DNA of 64,000 bases from Komagataeibacter sp. FNDCR2. Lineage in GTDB: Bacteria > Pseudomonadota > Alphaproteobacteria > Acetobacterales > Acetobacteraceae. Positions 1-8,198 of this stretch are shown one piece after another. Location of the stretch: assembly GCF_021295395.1 (NCBI RefSeq), contig NZ_JAIWOU010000001.1, forward strand, positions 685,001 to 749,000, written 5' to 3'. Every line of letters begins with the position of its first letter. Within the stretch, counting starts at the first letter, position 1. The notes under the pieces are model-generated. The model made no database searches and was not told the origin of the DNA. It saw only the letters and a program-made list of their open reading frames with translations. Both the position numbers and the translations under genes were made by a program.

Positions 1-1
1 G

Positions 2-190
2 CAGGTCGGCACCGGCGACCGCTCCGAGCGCATCCGTACCTATAACTTCCCGCAGGGCCGGGTCACGGACCACCGCATCGGCCTGACGCTGTACAAGATC
101 GACCGGGTGATGGCGGGTGAGCTGGACGAATTTGTCGATGCGCTGACACAGGAAGAACAGGCCGCCCTGCTGGCCGCGGATGACATCTAG
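2..190 (+). CDS. prfA: Peptide chain release factor 1, C-terminal end (partial)
   Basis: This is the last 62 residues of a class I release factor, which frees the finished protein at UAA and UAG stops; the 5' part lies outside the window. The frame opens at the window edge with [20 protein letters not shown], the conserved block just after the GGQ region of RF1, and continues with [20 protein letters not shown]. It ends at a TAG at 188-190. The usual partner, prmC, which methylates the GGQ glutamine of release factors, follows at 708, but an antisense gene sits between the two. Confidence 0.93.
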   Translation, partial: QVGTGDRSERIRTYNFPQGRVTDHRIGLTLYKIDRVMAGELDEFVDALTQEEQAALLAADDI

Positions 191-196
191 CCAGCA

Positions 197-228
197 CGCC
201 GCCCTTATTCATTACGACGTGGGCGGCG
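197..228. terminator. Possible bidirectional hairpin after prfA
   Basis: Arms CGCCGCCC (197-204) and GGGCGGCG (221-228) form an 8-bp perfect stem with a 16-base loop. The hairpin lies just after the prfA stop and covers the last codons of the convergent gene at 212-676. There is no clear T run, so termination is inferred only from its position. Confidence 0.35.
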
Positions 229-676
229 CGCAGAGCGTGCTGGGGCCGGGGTGACGTTCCGCCACCTCCGGGTCATCGGGATCGGCAAGGTAGAACTGGG
301 TGAAGTTCCGCGCGCCCAGGGCGACCAGATGATGCCCGTCGGGCTCATGCAGCACGCCCTCGCCACTGACCTGATGGATTTCAACCTTTCCACCGGGGCG
401 GCGGATGGTGATTTCCCCGCACAGGGCGTAGCTGTGGGTTGTCCGCCCCATCGCGGTCTCGATACGGGTGGTCTGGCTGGCGTGATCCTGATCGAGGCGG
501 AACGTCGCGACAAGCTGCTCATCCACGTACAGCCGCGATACTTCCGAAACCTCATCGGGGCTGCATCCGTCTTCCACCTCGAAAGAGCCGGCAAGGGCAG
601 GGGTGGCGCTTCCCACGCACAGCAGCGCGGCGCACAGGGTCCGCGCAAGGCGGGATGAGAGGGCAGACGTTTGCAT
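212..676 (-). CDS. Small exported protein of unknown function
   Basis: A 154-aa protein with a clear Sec signal peptide: MQTSALSSRLARTLCAALLCVGSATPALA, with signal peptidase I cleavage expected after ALA (about residue 29). The mature part is about 125 residues. It has two cysteines (in EDGCSPDE and SYALCGEI) that could form a periplasmic disulfide, and it looks mostly beta-strand. I do not recognise the family. The start at 676 is chosen because the signal peptide begins there; the frame stays open further upstream but that part is arginine-rich and unlike a coding N-terminus. The gene is antisense between prfA and prmC, and its start codon is only 31 bases from that of prmC. Confidence 0.7.
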   Translation of the reverse strand: MQTSALSSRLARTLCAALLCVGSATPALAGSFEVEDGCSPDEVSEVSRLYVDEQLVATFRLDQDHASQTTRIETAMGRTTHSYALCGEITIRRPGGKVEIHQVSGEGVLHEPDGHHLVALGARNFTQFYLADPDDPEVAERHPGPSTLCAPPTS

Positions 677-707
677 GATTCCAAGATATGAAGGGAAAGC
701 GGCCCCG

Positions 708-1571
708 ATGAAAGATGTCATGACACCCGCACCCACAAATTTGCGCCAGATCCTGCTTGCCGCCACATCCCGCCTGCGTGAGGCCGGGATCGATGCCCCA
801 CAGCGCGAGGCCCGCCTGCTGGCCGCGCACGCCGCCGGGACCGACCTGGCCGGCCTGCTGCGCATCGACACGCTGCCCGCCCCGGCGATTGATGCCTTTA
901 CCCATGCGCTCGCGCGCCGCCTGCGCCATGAACCGATGGCCTATATTACCGGACGGGCCGGTTTCTGGTCGCTCGACCTGGAAGTCTCTCCCCACACCCT
1001 GATCCCGCGCGCCGATACCGAAACCCTGATCGAAGCCGTGCTGGACCATCTGCCCGATCACGACGCCCCACTGCGCGTGCTGGACATCGGCACCGGCACG
1101 GGCTGCCTCATGCTGGCGGTGCTGGCGGAATATCCACGGGCCTGGGCAATCGGGACCGACCTTGCGCCACAGGCCGCGGGCCTGGCCGCGCGTAACGCCA
1201 TTCGTAACGGACTGGGCGCGCGCTGCGCCACATTATGCTGCAACTGGGCCGATGCGCTCACGGAGCCGTTCGATCTTGTACTGAGCAACCCGCCCTACAT
1301 CCCGCATGGCGACCTGGCCGGGCTCATGCCCGATGTGGTGAACCACGAACCCGCCCGGGCGCTGGATGGGGGGCAGGACGGGCTGGTCGCCTATCGCGCG
1401 CTGGCTGACGTATTGCCCGATCTCCTGGCGCCGGGTGGAATCGCGGTGCTGGAACTGGGGATAGGGCAGGGGGACAGTGTATCGGGGCTCATGCGCGCGG
1501 CCGGGCTGGAAGTGGCGGAAATACGCCCCGATCTGGGGGGAATAGGGCGCGCGCTGGTCGTGAAAAAATAA
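708..1571 (+). CDS. prmC: Release factor glutamine methyltransferase
   Basis: A 287-aa SAM-dependent N5-glutamine methyltransferase that modifies the GGQ glutamine of RF1 and RF2 in the cytoplasm. The N-terminal helical domain (about 1-100) is followed by a Rossmann fold with the SAM motif DIGTGTG at 126-132 and the glutamine-binding NPPY motif at 194-197 (SNPPYIP). The length is normal for PrmC. The ATG at 708 has AAGGGA at 691-696 upstream; an earlier in-frame ATG at 675 would overlap the start of the antisense gene and is less likely. In many bacteria prmC directly follows prfA; here an inverted gene separates them. Confidence 0.93.
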   Translation: MKDVMTPAPTNLRQILLAATSRLREAGIDAPQREARLLAAHAAGTDLAGLLRIDTLPAPAIDAFTHALARRLRHEPMAYITGRAGFWSLDLEVSPHTLIPRADTETLIEAVLDHLPDHDAPLRVLDIGTGTGCLMLAVLAEYPRAWAIGTDLAPQAAGLAARNAIRNGLGARCATLCCNWADALTEPFDLVLSNPPYIPHGDLAGLMPDVVNHEPARALDGGQDGLVAYRALADVLPDLLAPGGIAVLELGIGQGDSVSGLMRAAGLEVAEIRPDLGGIGRALVVKK

Positions 1572-1836
1572 TTTGGCAGAAAGAACGGTGCGGGCTATAT
1601 TGGGGAAGTGCAGGGCAGACGGAAGGCGGATTAATGGCCGTTCCACTCCCGCGCGATCGATCCCGATTGCAAAATAGAAAAACTGGCAAAATGAACCATG
1701 ATGGTTCCGCCGTGGTTCAGGGATCCGTGTCCGGTGTTGCGCCGGGCCACCAACAGGCAACAGACGGGACGGGCAGACCGCCCCACGGTCCAGGGCAGCG
1801 CCAGCGACCGGCAACAGGAAAGTGCTGCGACAGCTT

Positions 1837-2409
1837 ATGAACATGAAACGCATGCGAGGCCGTCACCATCGTTCGGGCGGCAGCAATGGCGGAAGCGTAC
1901 GCCATAATAATGGCCAGATCCCGTTGAACCGCAACCATGTCTTTGACAGTAATGGGCCTGACCTGCGTGTACGCGGCACAGCGCAGCAACTGTTTGAAAA
2001 ATATCTCCAGCTTGGCCGCGACGCCAGCAGCACCGGCGATCGCGTCATGGCGGAAGCCTACTTCCAGCATGCCGAACATTACTTCCGCATACTGAACGCC
2101 ATGACCCAGGCGGCACAGCAGAGCCAGCAGGAACGCCAGGAGCGCATGGCCCCCCGCCAGCAGCAGCCGCGCCCCGCCGATAACCGCCAGCCCTTCGACA
2201 CCACGCCGGATGACGCGACGGAACAGCCTGCCATCGCGCAGCAGCAGCCCGCCGTCGAACCCGAAGAGACCGCGCCCCAGCCCAGCGTGGCCGAAGCGCC
2301 GCCAGAACCCGCTGCCGCAGCCCCCGCGCCGCGCCCGCCCCGCATGCCGCGCCGCCGGACCAAGCCCCCGGTCGAGAAGAAAGAAGAACTGGAATCCTCC
2401 CCGTCCTGA
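1837..2409 (+). CDS. DUF4167 domain protein
   Basis: About 190 aa. The N-terminus has the features of DUF4167: KRMRGRHHRSGG, then PLNRNHVFDSNGPDLRVRGT and GDRVMAEAYFQHAEHYFRILN (residues about 1-85). The rest is low complexity, rich in glutamine, proline and alanine, and ends in a basic stretch MPRRRTKPP followed by an acidic tail. The family is common in alphaproteobacteria and has no firm biochemical role that I know of; the basic N-terminus suggests nucleic-acid binding, which is inference. The ATG at 1837 gives the usual family start. A GTG at 1822 is also possible. Confidence 0.8.
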   Translation: MNMKRMRGRHHRSGGSNGGSVRHNNGQIPLNRNHVFDSNGPDLRVRGTAQQLFEKYLQLGRDASSTGDRVMAEAYFQHAEHYFRILNAMTQAAQQSQQERQERMAPRQQQPRPADNRQPFDTTPDDATEQPAIAQQQPAVEPEETAPQPSVAEAPPEPAAAAPAPRPPRMPRRRTKPPVEKKEELESSPS

Positions 2410-2420
2410 AACGGGGCCGA

Positions 2421-2444
2421 CCCCGCCCTGTTACCGGGGCGGGG
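2421..2444 (+). terminator. GC-rich hairpin after the DUF4167 gene
   Basis: Arms CCCCGCCC (2421-2428) and GGGCGGGG (2437-2444) with an 8-base loop lie 12 bases after the DUF4167 stop. There is no T run. It lies between two convergent genes and may stop transcription from either side. Confidence 0.4.
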
Positions 2445-2513
2445 AAGAACTGGTCACGCGCGGATGGGCCTGAACTGCCTGATTGCGGCATGTTCCGCCA
2501 GCCGGACGGGCCT

Positions 2514-2741
2514 TTAGGTGGGATCGTCCACCAGCCGCCAGACCTTACGGGCACGGCCATCGCGGGCATCAGGCGCGTCCTCTACCGTAACCAGTCCCTG
2601 ATTACGCAGCGCCTGCAGGGCCAGCCGGGCATGGTAGGTGCCCAGTTCGGGAAAGAGATCACCGATTTCCCGAACCGATCGCGCCTTTCCATCCGACAGG
2701 ATTTTCAGCACGATCTGTCGCTTGCTGTCATGATTGGTCAT
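2514..2741 (-). CDS. Small winged-helix DNA-binding protein
   Basis: A 75-aa protein that is almost entirely a winged helix-turn-helix: an N-terminal helix (SKRQIVLKILSDG), a helix-turn-helix (RSVREIGDLFPELGTYHARLALQALRNQGLV) and a wing (VTVEDAPDARDGRARKVWRL). There is no room for an effector domain. It starts 62 bases after the bioA stop on the same strand and could be read from the same transcript. A role in biotin regulation is a guess from position only. An ATG at 2771 would add ten residues; 2741 fits the fold better. Confidence 0.6.
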   Translation of the reverse strand: MTNHDSKRQIVLKILSDGKARSVREIGDLFPELGTYHARLALQALRNQGLVTVEDAPDARDGRARKVWRLVDDPT

Positions 2742-2803
2742 GCGCCAGGATCGATGCTGAAAGAAAGTCATACTTTTTCTATACCAGTTCCGTCCCTAAT
2801 GGC

Positions 2804-4090
2804 CTAGCGCCGATGCACCGGATCGGGCGCGGATTGCGACAGAACCGTGTGAATGGCCGTGGTCAAGCGCGTCAATTCGGATGGCGTTATGGTAAAGGCC
2901 GGGGTCAGGTACACAACATTGCGAAATGGTCGTACCCACACGCCCTGTGCGATCAGCGCGCTTTTAAGGGCGTTCATGTCCCCCACGCGCTCCAGTTCCA
3001 CCACCCCGATCGCGCCCATGACGCGCACATCCACCACATTCGGCAGTTCGCGGCAGGATTCGAGTTCGGCCCGCATCTGCTGTGCGATACGCCCCACCTG
3101 TTCCAGGCGGGGTTCACGCGCGAACAGGTCGAGCGAGGCATTGGCGCTGGCGCAGGCCAGCGCGTTGGCCATGAAGGTCGGCCCATGCATAAGCGCATGC
3201 AGCGGGTTATCCGACAGGAAGGCCTCGAACACATGCCGGCGGGCAACCGTCGCCGCCAGCGCCATCGTTCCCCCGGTCAGCGCCTTGGACAGGGTGATGA
3301 TGTCGGGCACGATCCCGGCCTGCTCACAGGCGAACATGGTGCCGGTGCGGCCAAAGCCGGTAAAAATCTCATCCAGTATCAGCAGCACGCCGTGCCGGTC
3401 CGCAAGGTCGCGCAGCCTGCGCAGGACATCGGGCGAATGGAACAGCATGCCGCCCGCGCCCTGCACCAGGGGCTCGACAATAATGGCGGCGATCCTGTTG
3501 CCCGACTGCTCCAGCAGGGTATCAAGCGCGTGCGCGCGGGCATCATCGACCGGCAGGTCCGCAATGAAATGTTCCGGCAGCGCGCCCTGATACAGGCTGT
3601 GCATCCCTTCCTCCGGGTCGCACACGGCCATGGAGGCCATCGTATCGCCATGGTAGCCGCCACGGAAGGCGACCAGCCTTGTCCGCCCCGCCTGACCACG
3701 GTTGAGCCAGTACTGGATGGCCATTTTCATCGCGACCTCAACTGCGACGGAACCGGAATCGGTAAAAAATACCCGCTCCAGATCACCGGGCAGCATGCTG
3801 GCCAGCCGCGTGGCCAGTGTCAGCGCGGGTTCGTTGACCAGACCGCCAAACATGACATGGGGCATACGCTCCAGTTGGGCTGCCACCGCCGCGCGGATAT
3901 GCGGATGGTTATAGCCATGGCAGGCCGTCCACCACGATGCGATGCCATCCACCAGTTCCGACCCGTCGGCCAGCGTGATGGTGCACCCGCGCGTACTTTC
4001 AGCGGGCAGGGGCGGCAGGGCCGTGCGCATCTGGCTGTAGGGGAGCCAGACATGGTTCATGCCCTGTTCCAGCCAGTCGGGTCCACACAT
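2804..4090 (-). CDS. bioA: Adenosylmethionine-8-amino-7-oxononanoate aminotransferase
   Basis: A 428-aa PLP-dependent class III aminotransferase that turns KAPA into DAPA using SAM as amino donor, in biotin synthesis. The N-terminus has the BioA pattern HVWLPYSQM and the double tryptophan in DGIASWWTACHGYNHP. The PLP-binding aspartate is in ILDEIFTGFGRTG (residues 239-250), and the Schiff-base lysine is K269 in LSKALTGG. The ATG at 4090 has GGAG eight bases upstream. It diverges from bioF across a 70-base gap. BioA is told from other class III aminotransferases mainly by the biotin neighbours and the WW pattern. Confidence 0.95.
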   Translation of the reverse strand: MCGPDWLEQGMNHVWLPYSQMRTALPPLPAESTRGCTITLADGSELVDGIASWWTACHGYNHPHIRAAVAAQLERMPHVMFGGLVNEPALTLATRLASMLPGDLERVFFTDSGSVAVEVAMKMAIQYWLNRGQAGRTRLVAFRGGYHGDTMASMAVCDPEEGMHSLYQGALPEHFIADLPVDDARAHALDTLLEQSGNRIAAIIVEPLVQGAGGMLFHSPDVLRRLRDLADRHGVLLILDEIFTGFGRTGTMFACEQAGIVPDIITLSKALTGGTMALAATVARRHVFEAFLSDNPLHALMHGPTFMANALACASANASLDLFAREPRLEQVGRIAQQMRAELESCRELPNVVDVRVMGAIGVVELERVGDMNALKSALIAQGVWVRPFRNVVYLTPAFTITPSELTRLTTAIHTVLSQSAPDPVHRR

Positions 4091-4160
4091 GGGCTGTCTC
4101 CGTCATATTGCGTTGGCGGGATTGACCGGGGCGGCATGCTCCGGCAGGAGAATGCGCTTC

Positions 4161-5342
4161 ATGGCCCGTTTCGATCCGATTTTCCAGACCGCGCTACACC
4201 AGATGGCGCAGCTTCATACCCGGCGCGTGCTGCGGCCGGTGCGCCATGTGGGCGCGGCCATGGTTGTGCGCGATGGCCGGGAACTGGTCAATTTCTCTTC
4301 CAATGATTATCTGGGCCTGTCCCACCATCCGCTCCTTGCCGCCCGCGCCGCACAGTGGTTGCATGAGGCGGGGACCGGCGCGGGCGCGTCGCGCCTTGTC
4401 ACCGGCACCAGCGCGCAGCATATGGCCGTGGAAAAACGGCTGGCCACGTTCAAGGGGACCGAGGCGGCCCTGCTGCTGGCCAGTGGCTGGCAGGCCAATG
4501 CCTCGGTTCTGGCGGCGTTGCTCAAACTTGCGGCGGAGCAGGGTACGCGCCCCCTTGTGTTTACCGACCGGCTGAACCACGCCAGCCTGCACCATGGCTG
4601 CATGGCGGCTGGTGTGCGCCAGATCCGTTTCCGCCATAACGACCTTGCCCATCTGGACAGCCTGCTGGCGCAGCATGCGGCGCAACCGGGAATGCGGGTG
4701 ATCGTGACCGAAAGCGTGTTCAGCATGGACGGCGACCGCACCGACATCGGCAGGCTCTGCGCCATCGCCCGCGCACATGGCGCATTTACCTATGTGGATG
4801 AAGCCCATGCCACCGGCGTGCTGGGACCGCAGGGCCGTGGCCTGTGCGCGGGGCATGAGGTGGACCTTGTGATGGGCACGTTCAGCAAGGCGCTGGGCGG
4901 CTTCGGGGCGTTCGTCGCCGGATCGCGGGCGCTGTGCGACTGGCTGGTCAATGCCTGTTCGGGCTTCGTGTTCACCACCGCGCCGCCACCGGCGGTACTG
5001 GGCGCGATGGATGCCGCCGTGGAACTGCTGCCCACGCTCGACGCCGAACGCGCGCGGCTGGCCCGTAATGCGGACCATATCCGCAGTACGGTACGCGCGT
5101 GTGGCCTGTCGCCCGATCCCTCGACCACGCAGATCGTCCCGGTCGTGATGGGGGAGGCCGCCCGCGCGCTGGCTTTCGCGGCCAGCCTTGAAGACCACGG
5201 CATCCTCGCCACCGCCATCCGCCCCCCGACCGTGCCGCCCAACGCCAGCCGCATCCGCCTTGCGCTGAGTGCGGCGCATACCGATGCCATGATCGACCAG
5301 CTTGCCACCGCCATTCCCGCCGCCCTGCGGGCGTGCCCGTGA
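4161..5342 (+). CDS. bioF: 8-amino-7-oxononanoate synthase
   Basis: A 393-aa PLP enzyme of the alpha-oxoamine synthase family, joining pimeloyl-ACP (or pimeloyl-CoA) and L-alanine to give KAPA. Seen in the sequence: NFSSNDYLGL at 44-53, GTGAGASRLVTGT at 71-83, the cofactor-ring motif DEAHATG at 213-219, and the PLP lysine K243 in GTFSKALGG. The ATG at 4161 has GGCAGGAG upstream with a 10-base spacer from GGAG; the ATG at 4152 would be too close to it. It is the first gene of a tightly packed bioF-esterase-bioCD run. Confidence 0.95.
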   Translation: MARFDPIFQTALHQMAQLHTRRVLRPVRHVGAAMVVRDGRELVNFSSNDYLGLSHHPLLAARAAQWLHEAGTGAGASRLVTGTSAQHMAVEKRLATFKGTEAALLLASGWQANASVLAALLKLAAEQGTRPLVFTDRLNHASLHHGCMAAGVRQIRFRHNDLAHLDSLLAQHAAQPGMRVIVTESVFSMDGDRTDIGRLCAIARAHGAFTYVDEAHATGVLGPQGRGLCAGHEVDLVMGTFSKALGGFGAFVAGSRALCDWLVNACSGFVFTTAPPPAVLGAMDAAVELLPTLDAERARLARNADHIRSTVRACGLSPDPSTTQIVPVVMGEAARALAFAASLEDHGILATAIRPPTVPPNASRIRLALSAAHTDAMIDQLATAIPAALRACP

Positions 5343-5344
5343 CC

Positions 5345-6004
5345 ATGCCCGCCGCGCTGCCCATCGCGTTCGTACATGGCTGGGCCTTTGACCACACCTT
5401 CTGGCAGGCGACACGCACGGCCCTTGGGCCATGGCGCACGCAGGCGCTCGATTTCGGCTTTTTCAGCGCACGGGCGGACATGGTCCTGCCTGATCGGCCC
5501 TATATCGGGGTTGGCCACTCGCTTGGCGCCCTGTGGCTCCTGCGCCATCACGGCCCGCTATGCCGGGGGCTGCTCCTGTTCAACGGGTTCAGCCGGTTCG
5601 GGGCCGCGCCCGGTTTTCCCGACGGGATCCCCCGGCGCGTGATCGAACGCATGCGGCAGGGCCTGCTGCGCGCGCCTGAAGGGCTGCTGCACAGTTTCCG
5701 CCAGCGCGCGGGCATTGAATCACCACTCCCCCCCCATATTGAAAGCACGCGACTGGAAGCGGGCCTGCGGGCCCTGATGGATATGGATTGCACGAATGAC
5801 CTGAGCGGGGCGGCATGCCCCGTACAGGCCGTTGCCGGAACGCAGGACGCCATAGCGCCGCCCGCCCTGACACGGGCCAGTTTCCCGGCAGGGGGCGGGA
5901 CACCGATCCACTGGCTGGAAGGGGGGCACCTGCTGCCGCTTACCCACCCCGGGACCTGTGCCCGCATTATCAGGACCATGAGCCAACGGATCACCGCACC
6001 ATGA
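5345..6004 (+). CDS. Alpha/beta hydrolase, probable pimeloyl-ACP methyl ester esterase
   Basis: A 219-aa alpha/beta hydrolase. It has an oxyanion-region HGWAFD (11-16), the nucleophile elbow GHSLG with Ser59, and a likely triad completed by Asp168 (AGTQDAI) and His195 (EGGHLLP). BioH, BioG and related esterases cut the methyl ester from pimeloyl-ACP to end chain elongation. The position between bioF and bioC fits that job. Which esterase subfamily it belongs to cannot be told by eye, so no symbol is given. GTG starts at 5333 and 5339 are possible; the one at 5339 overlaps the bioF stop as GTGA. The end overlaps the next gene in an ATGA. Confidence 0.8.
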   Translation: MPAALPIAFVHGWAFDHTFWQATRTALGPWRTQALDFGFFSARADMVLPDRPYIGVGHSLGALWLLRHHGPLCRGLLLFNGFSRFGAAPGFPDGIPRRVIERMRQGLLRAPEGLLHSFRQRAGIESPLPPHIESTRLEAGLRALMDMDCTNDLSGAACPVQAVAGTQDAIAPPALTRASFPAGGGTPIHWLEGGHLLPLTHPGTCARIIRTMSQRITAP

Positions 6005-7410
6005 CGCGCAAGGACCACATCGCCGCCCGTTTCGACGCGGCGCAGGATTATGAGCAGGCCGCCCGCGTCCAGCGCATCGCCGCCGCCGAACTGGCGCGCC
6101 GCATAGCCGCCTGCCACGCGCCAGACGCCCCGCTGCGCATTCTGGAAACAGGCTGCGGCACCGGCTTCCTGACCCGGGAATTACGGCGGCTTTTTCCCCA
6201 CGCGCATATCACCGCCACCGACATCGCACCGCGCATGCTGGAACGTCTGGCGCGCCGGATGCCCCATGACAGCCGGCTTGTCCTGCACCCCATGGATGCC
6301 GAAGCGCCGGACCTGACCGGCCCGTTCGACCTGATCTGCTCCAGCCTGGCCATGCAATGGTTCGGGCAACGCGCGCGCACCCTGCGCCTTCTGGCGTCAC
6401 GTCTGGCGCCGGGCGGGCGGATGGCGTTCGCGACACTTGGCGCGGACAGCTTCCGGCAATGGCGCGCGGCCTATGCGCGTGCGGGGCTGGCGTGCCCCAT
6501 GCCCGCCTATCCCACGCTCGACACCCTTCAGGGTGAATGGCCGACCTGCGGCGCGGGGCTGTGGCAGGAGGCGGAGATTGTGGATGTTCCGGCTTCCCCG
6601 CTGGATTTCGTGCGCGAGCTACGCACCATAGGCGCCACCCATACCGACCACCCCCCCGCCACGGGCGGCCAGTTGCGCCGGGTGCTGACAGCGGCGCGGA
6701 CGGAAGGGCCGCTGGCCATTTCCTACCATGTCGCCTATGGCGTGTTCCGCCGTTCCCTCTGGCCCGGCCTGTTCGTGACCGGCACGGATACGGATGTGGG
6801 CAAGACCGTCAGCGCCGCCGCGCTGGTGCGTGCCCTGGGGGCGGCGTACTGGAAACCGCTGCAAAGCGGAACGGACGACGCCCCTTCCGACAGCGCGACG
6901 CTGCGCCATCTGTTGGGGCAGGGGGACGGGCCGATCTATCCGCCCGCCGCGACGTTCGGGGCCTCGCTCTCCCCCGAGGATGCGGCCCGTCACGTCCATG
7001 CCCGCATCGATCCGGCCAGCATAACCATGCCCCCCCATGACGCGGCGCGGGGTCCACTGGTGGTGGAAGGGGCCGGGGGGGTGTTCGTGCCAATTGCCCG
7101 GGATTACCTGATGATCGACCTCATGGTCCGTCTGGCCCTGCCTGTGGTGCTGGTGGCCCGCAGCCAGCTCGGCACCATCAACCATACCCTGCTCAGCCTT
7201 GCCGCACTGCGTGCACGCGGCCTGCGGGTGGCGGGGGTGATCCTGAACGGCCCCCCCGAACCCATCGGGCGCGCGGCCATCGAACGCCATGGCCGGGTCC
7301 GTATTCTGGCCCAGTTTCCACCACTCGCCCCCATGGGGCCGGACGCGGTGGCCAGCCTGGCGGCCCGCCTGCCATCATGGGATGACATTGTCGGGCCACA
7401 GGTTCAGTAA
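6001..7410 (+). CDS. Fused malonyl-ACP O-methyltransferase (BioC) and dethiobiotin synthetase (BioD)
   Basis: One 469-aa frame holding two complete biotin enzymes. Residues 1 to about 250 are BioC, a SAM methyltransferase with motif ETGCGTGFL (49-57), that caps malonyl-ACP to start the pimeloyl chain. Residues about 255-469 are BioD, which carboxylates DAPA to dethiobiotin with ATP; its N-terminal P-loop GTDTDVGKT is at 261-269, with KPLQSG and [11 protein letters not shown] further on. The BioC part runs into BioD through only a few residues ([13 protein letters not shown]), with no stop or internal start in frame at the junction. The ATG overlaps the esterase stop (ATGA). The stop overlaps the convergent lexA end by 7 bases. 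Confidence 0.92.
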   Translation: MTRKDHIAARFDAAQDYEQAARVQRIAAAELARRIAACHAPDAPLRILETGCGTGFLTRELRRLFPHAHITATDIAPRMLERLARRMPHDSRLVLHPMDAEAPDLTGPFDLICSSLAMQWFGQRARTLRLLASRLAPGGRMAFATLGADSFRQWRAAYARAGLACPMPAYPTLDTLQGEWPTCGAGLWQEAEIVDVPASPLDFVRELRTIGATHTDHPPATGGQLRRVLTAARTEGPLAISYHVAYGVFRRSLWPGLFVTGTDTDVGKTVSAAALVRALGAAYWKPLQSGTDDAPSDSATLRHLLGQGDGPIYPPAATFGASLSPEDAARHVHARIDPASITMPPHDAARGPLVVEGAGGVFVPIARDYLMIDLMVRLALPVVLVARSQLGTINHTLLSLAALRARGLRVAGVILNGPPEPIGRAAIERHGRVRILAQFPPLAPMGPDAVASLAARLPSWDDIVGPQVQ

Positions 7411-8081
7411 CGCCGGATCAGCCCGGCCAGCGTGCCCTGGATGCTGACCCGCCGCGCGGGCAGGACACGGGTTTCATACCGGCTGTTGGCCGGGATCAGC
7501 GCAATGTCATCGCCCTCATGGCGCAGGCGCTTGAGCGTGACTTCCTGCCCGTCGATCAGGGCCACCACGATCTGGCCATCATTGGCCTGCCGCTGGTCAC
7601 GGATGATGACCGTATCGCCATCGAGTATCCCGGCTTCCTCCATCGAATCCCCACTGACCTCCAGTGCGTAATGGCCACTGGCCCGGCCCAGCATATCCGC
7701 CGGAACGGTAATATGGGTGGTCGCGGTATTGATCGCCTCGATCGGGGCGCCGGCCGCGATACGGCCCACGAATGGCAGTTCGACCAGTTTCGCCAGCATC
7801 GCGGCGGGGGGTGTCTGTGGGGGTGTGGGAAGCGAATCGGTGGGCTTGCGCACGGGCGGTGGCTCGATATCGGGCAGGCGCAGGATTTCAAGCGCACGGG
7901 CGCGATGGTGACGGCGGTGGAGGAAGCCCCGTTCCTCCAGCGCGGAAATGAGCCGGTGGATGCCGGATTTTGAACGCAGGCCCAGCGCATCCTTCATTTC
8001 ATCGAAAGACGGGGAAAAACCCGTGCTGCGCAGATGGCCGTCGATAAACAGCAAAAGCTCATGTTGTTTTTTTGTAAGCAT
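7404..8081 (-). CDS. lexA: SOS repressor LexA
   Basis: A 225-aa repressor of DNA-damage genes that cuts itself when RecA is active. It has an N-terminal winged helix ([50 protein letters not shown]), an alphaproteobacterial linker, the Ala110-Gly111 cleavage site in GRIAAGAP, and the catalytic pair Ser146 ([10 protein letters not shown]) and Lys184 (VTLKRL). The ATG at 8081 matches the usual LexA N-terminus; the frame remains open upstream to 8192 but crosses the operator at 8156-8170. It is convergent with and overlaps bioCD. Autoregulation is indicated by the operator. Confidence 0.96.
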   Translation of the reverse strand: MLTKKQHELLLFIDGHLRSTGFSPSFDEMKDALGLRSKSGIHRLISALEERGFLHRRHHRARALEILRLPDIEPPPVRKPTDSLPTPPQTPPAAMLAKLVELPFVGRIAAGAPIEAINTATTHITVPADMLGRASGHYALEVSGDSMEEAGILDGDTVIIRDQRQANDGQIVVALIDGQEVTLKRLRHEGDDIALIPANSRYETRVLPARRVSIQGTLAGLIRRY

Positions 8082-8130
8082 GGCACATGTCCTTTTGCCG
8101 CGGGCAGTCTGCCGGACCTGAAATGTGATG

Positions 8131-8145
8131 GAACAAACCCAAAAC
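8131..8145 (-). promoter_or_regulatory. Possible second, degenerate LexA box
   Basis: On the minus strand this reads GTTT-N7-GTTC, one mismatch from the alphaproteobacterial LexA site. It lies 10 bases closer to lexA than the perfect site. A single mismatch in eight positions is not rare, so this is tentative. Confidence 0.35.
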
Positions 8146-8155
8146 CTGCCTTCAT

Positions 8156-8170
8156 GTTCTATATTGGTTC
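8156..8170. promoter_or_regulatory. LexA operator (SOS box) upstream of lexA
   Basis: GTTCTATATTGGTTC matches the alphaproteobacterial LexA consensus GTTC-N7-GTTC exactly. It sits 75 bases before the lexA start, between moeA and lexA. This is the expected place for repression of lexA by its own product. Confidence 0.8.
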
Positions 8171-8198
8171 CATACACCCCGTCAACCGGCATTAGCGC

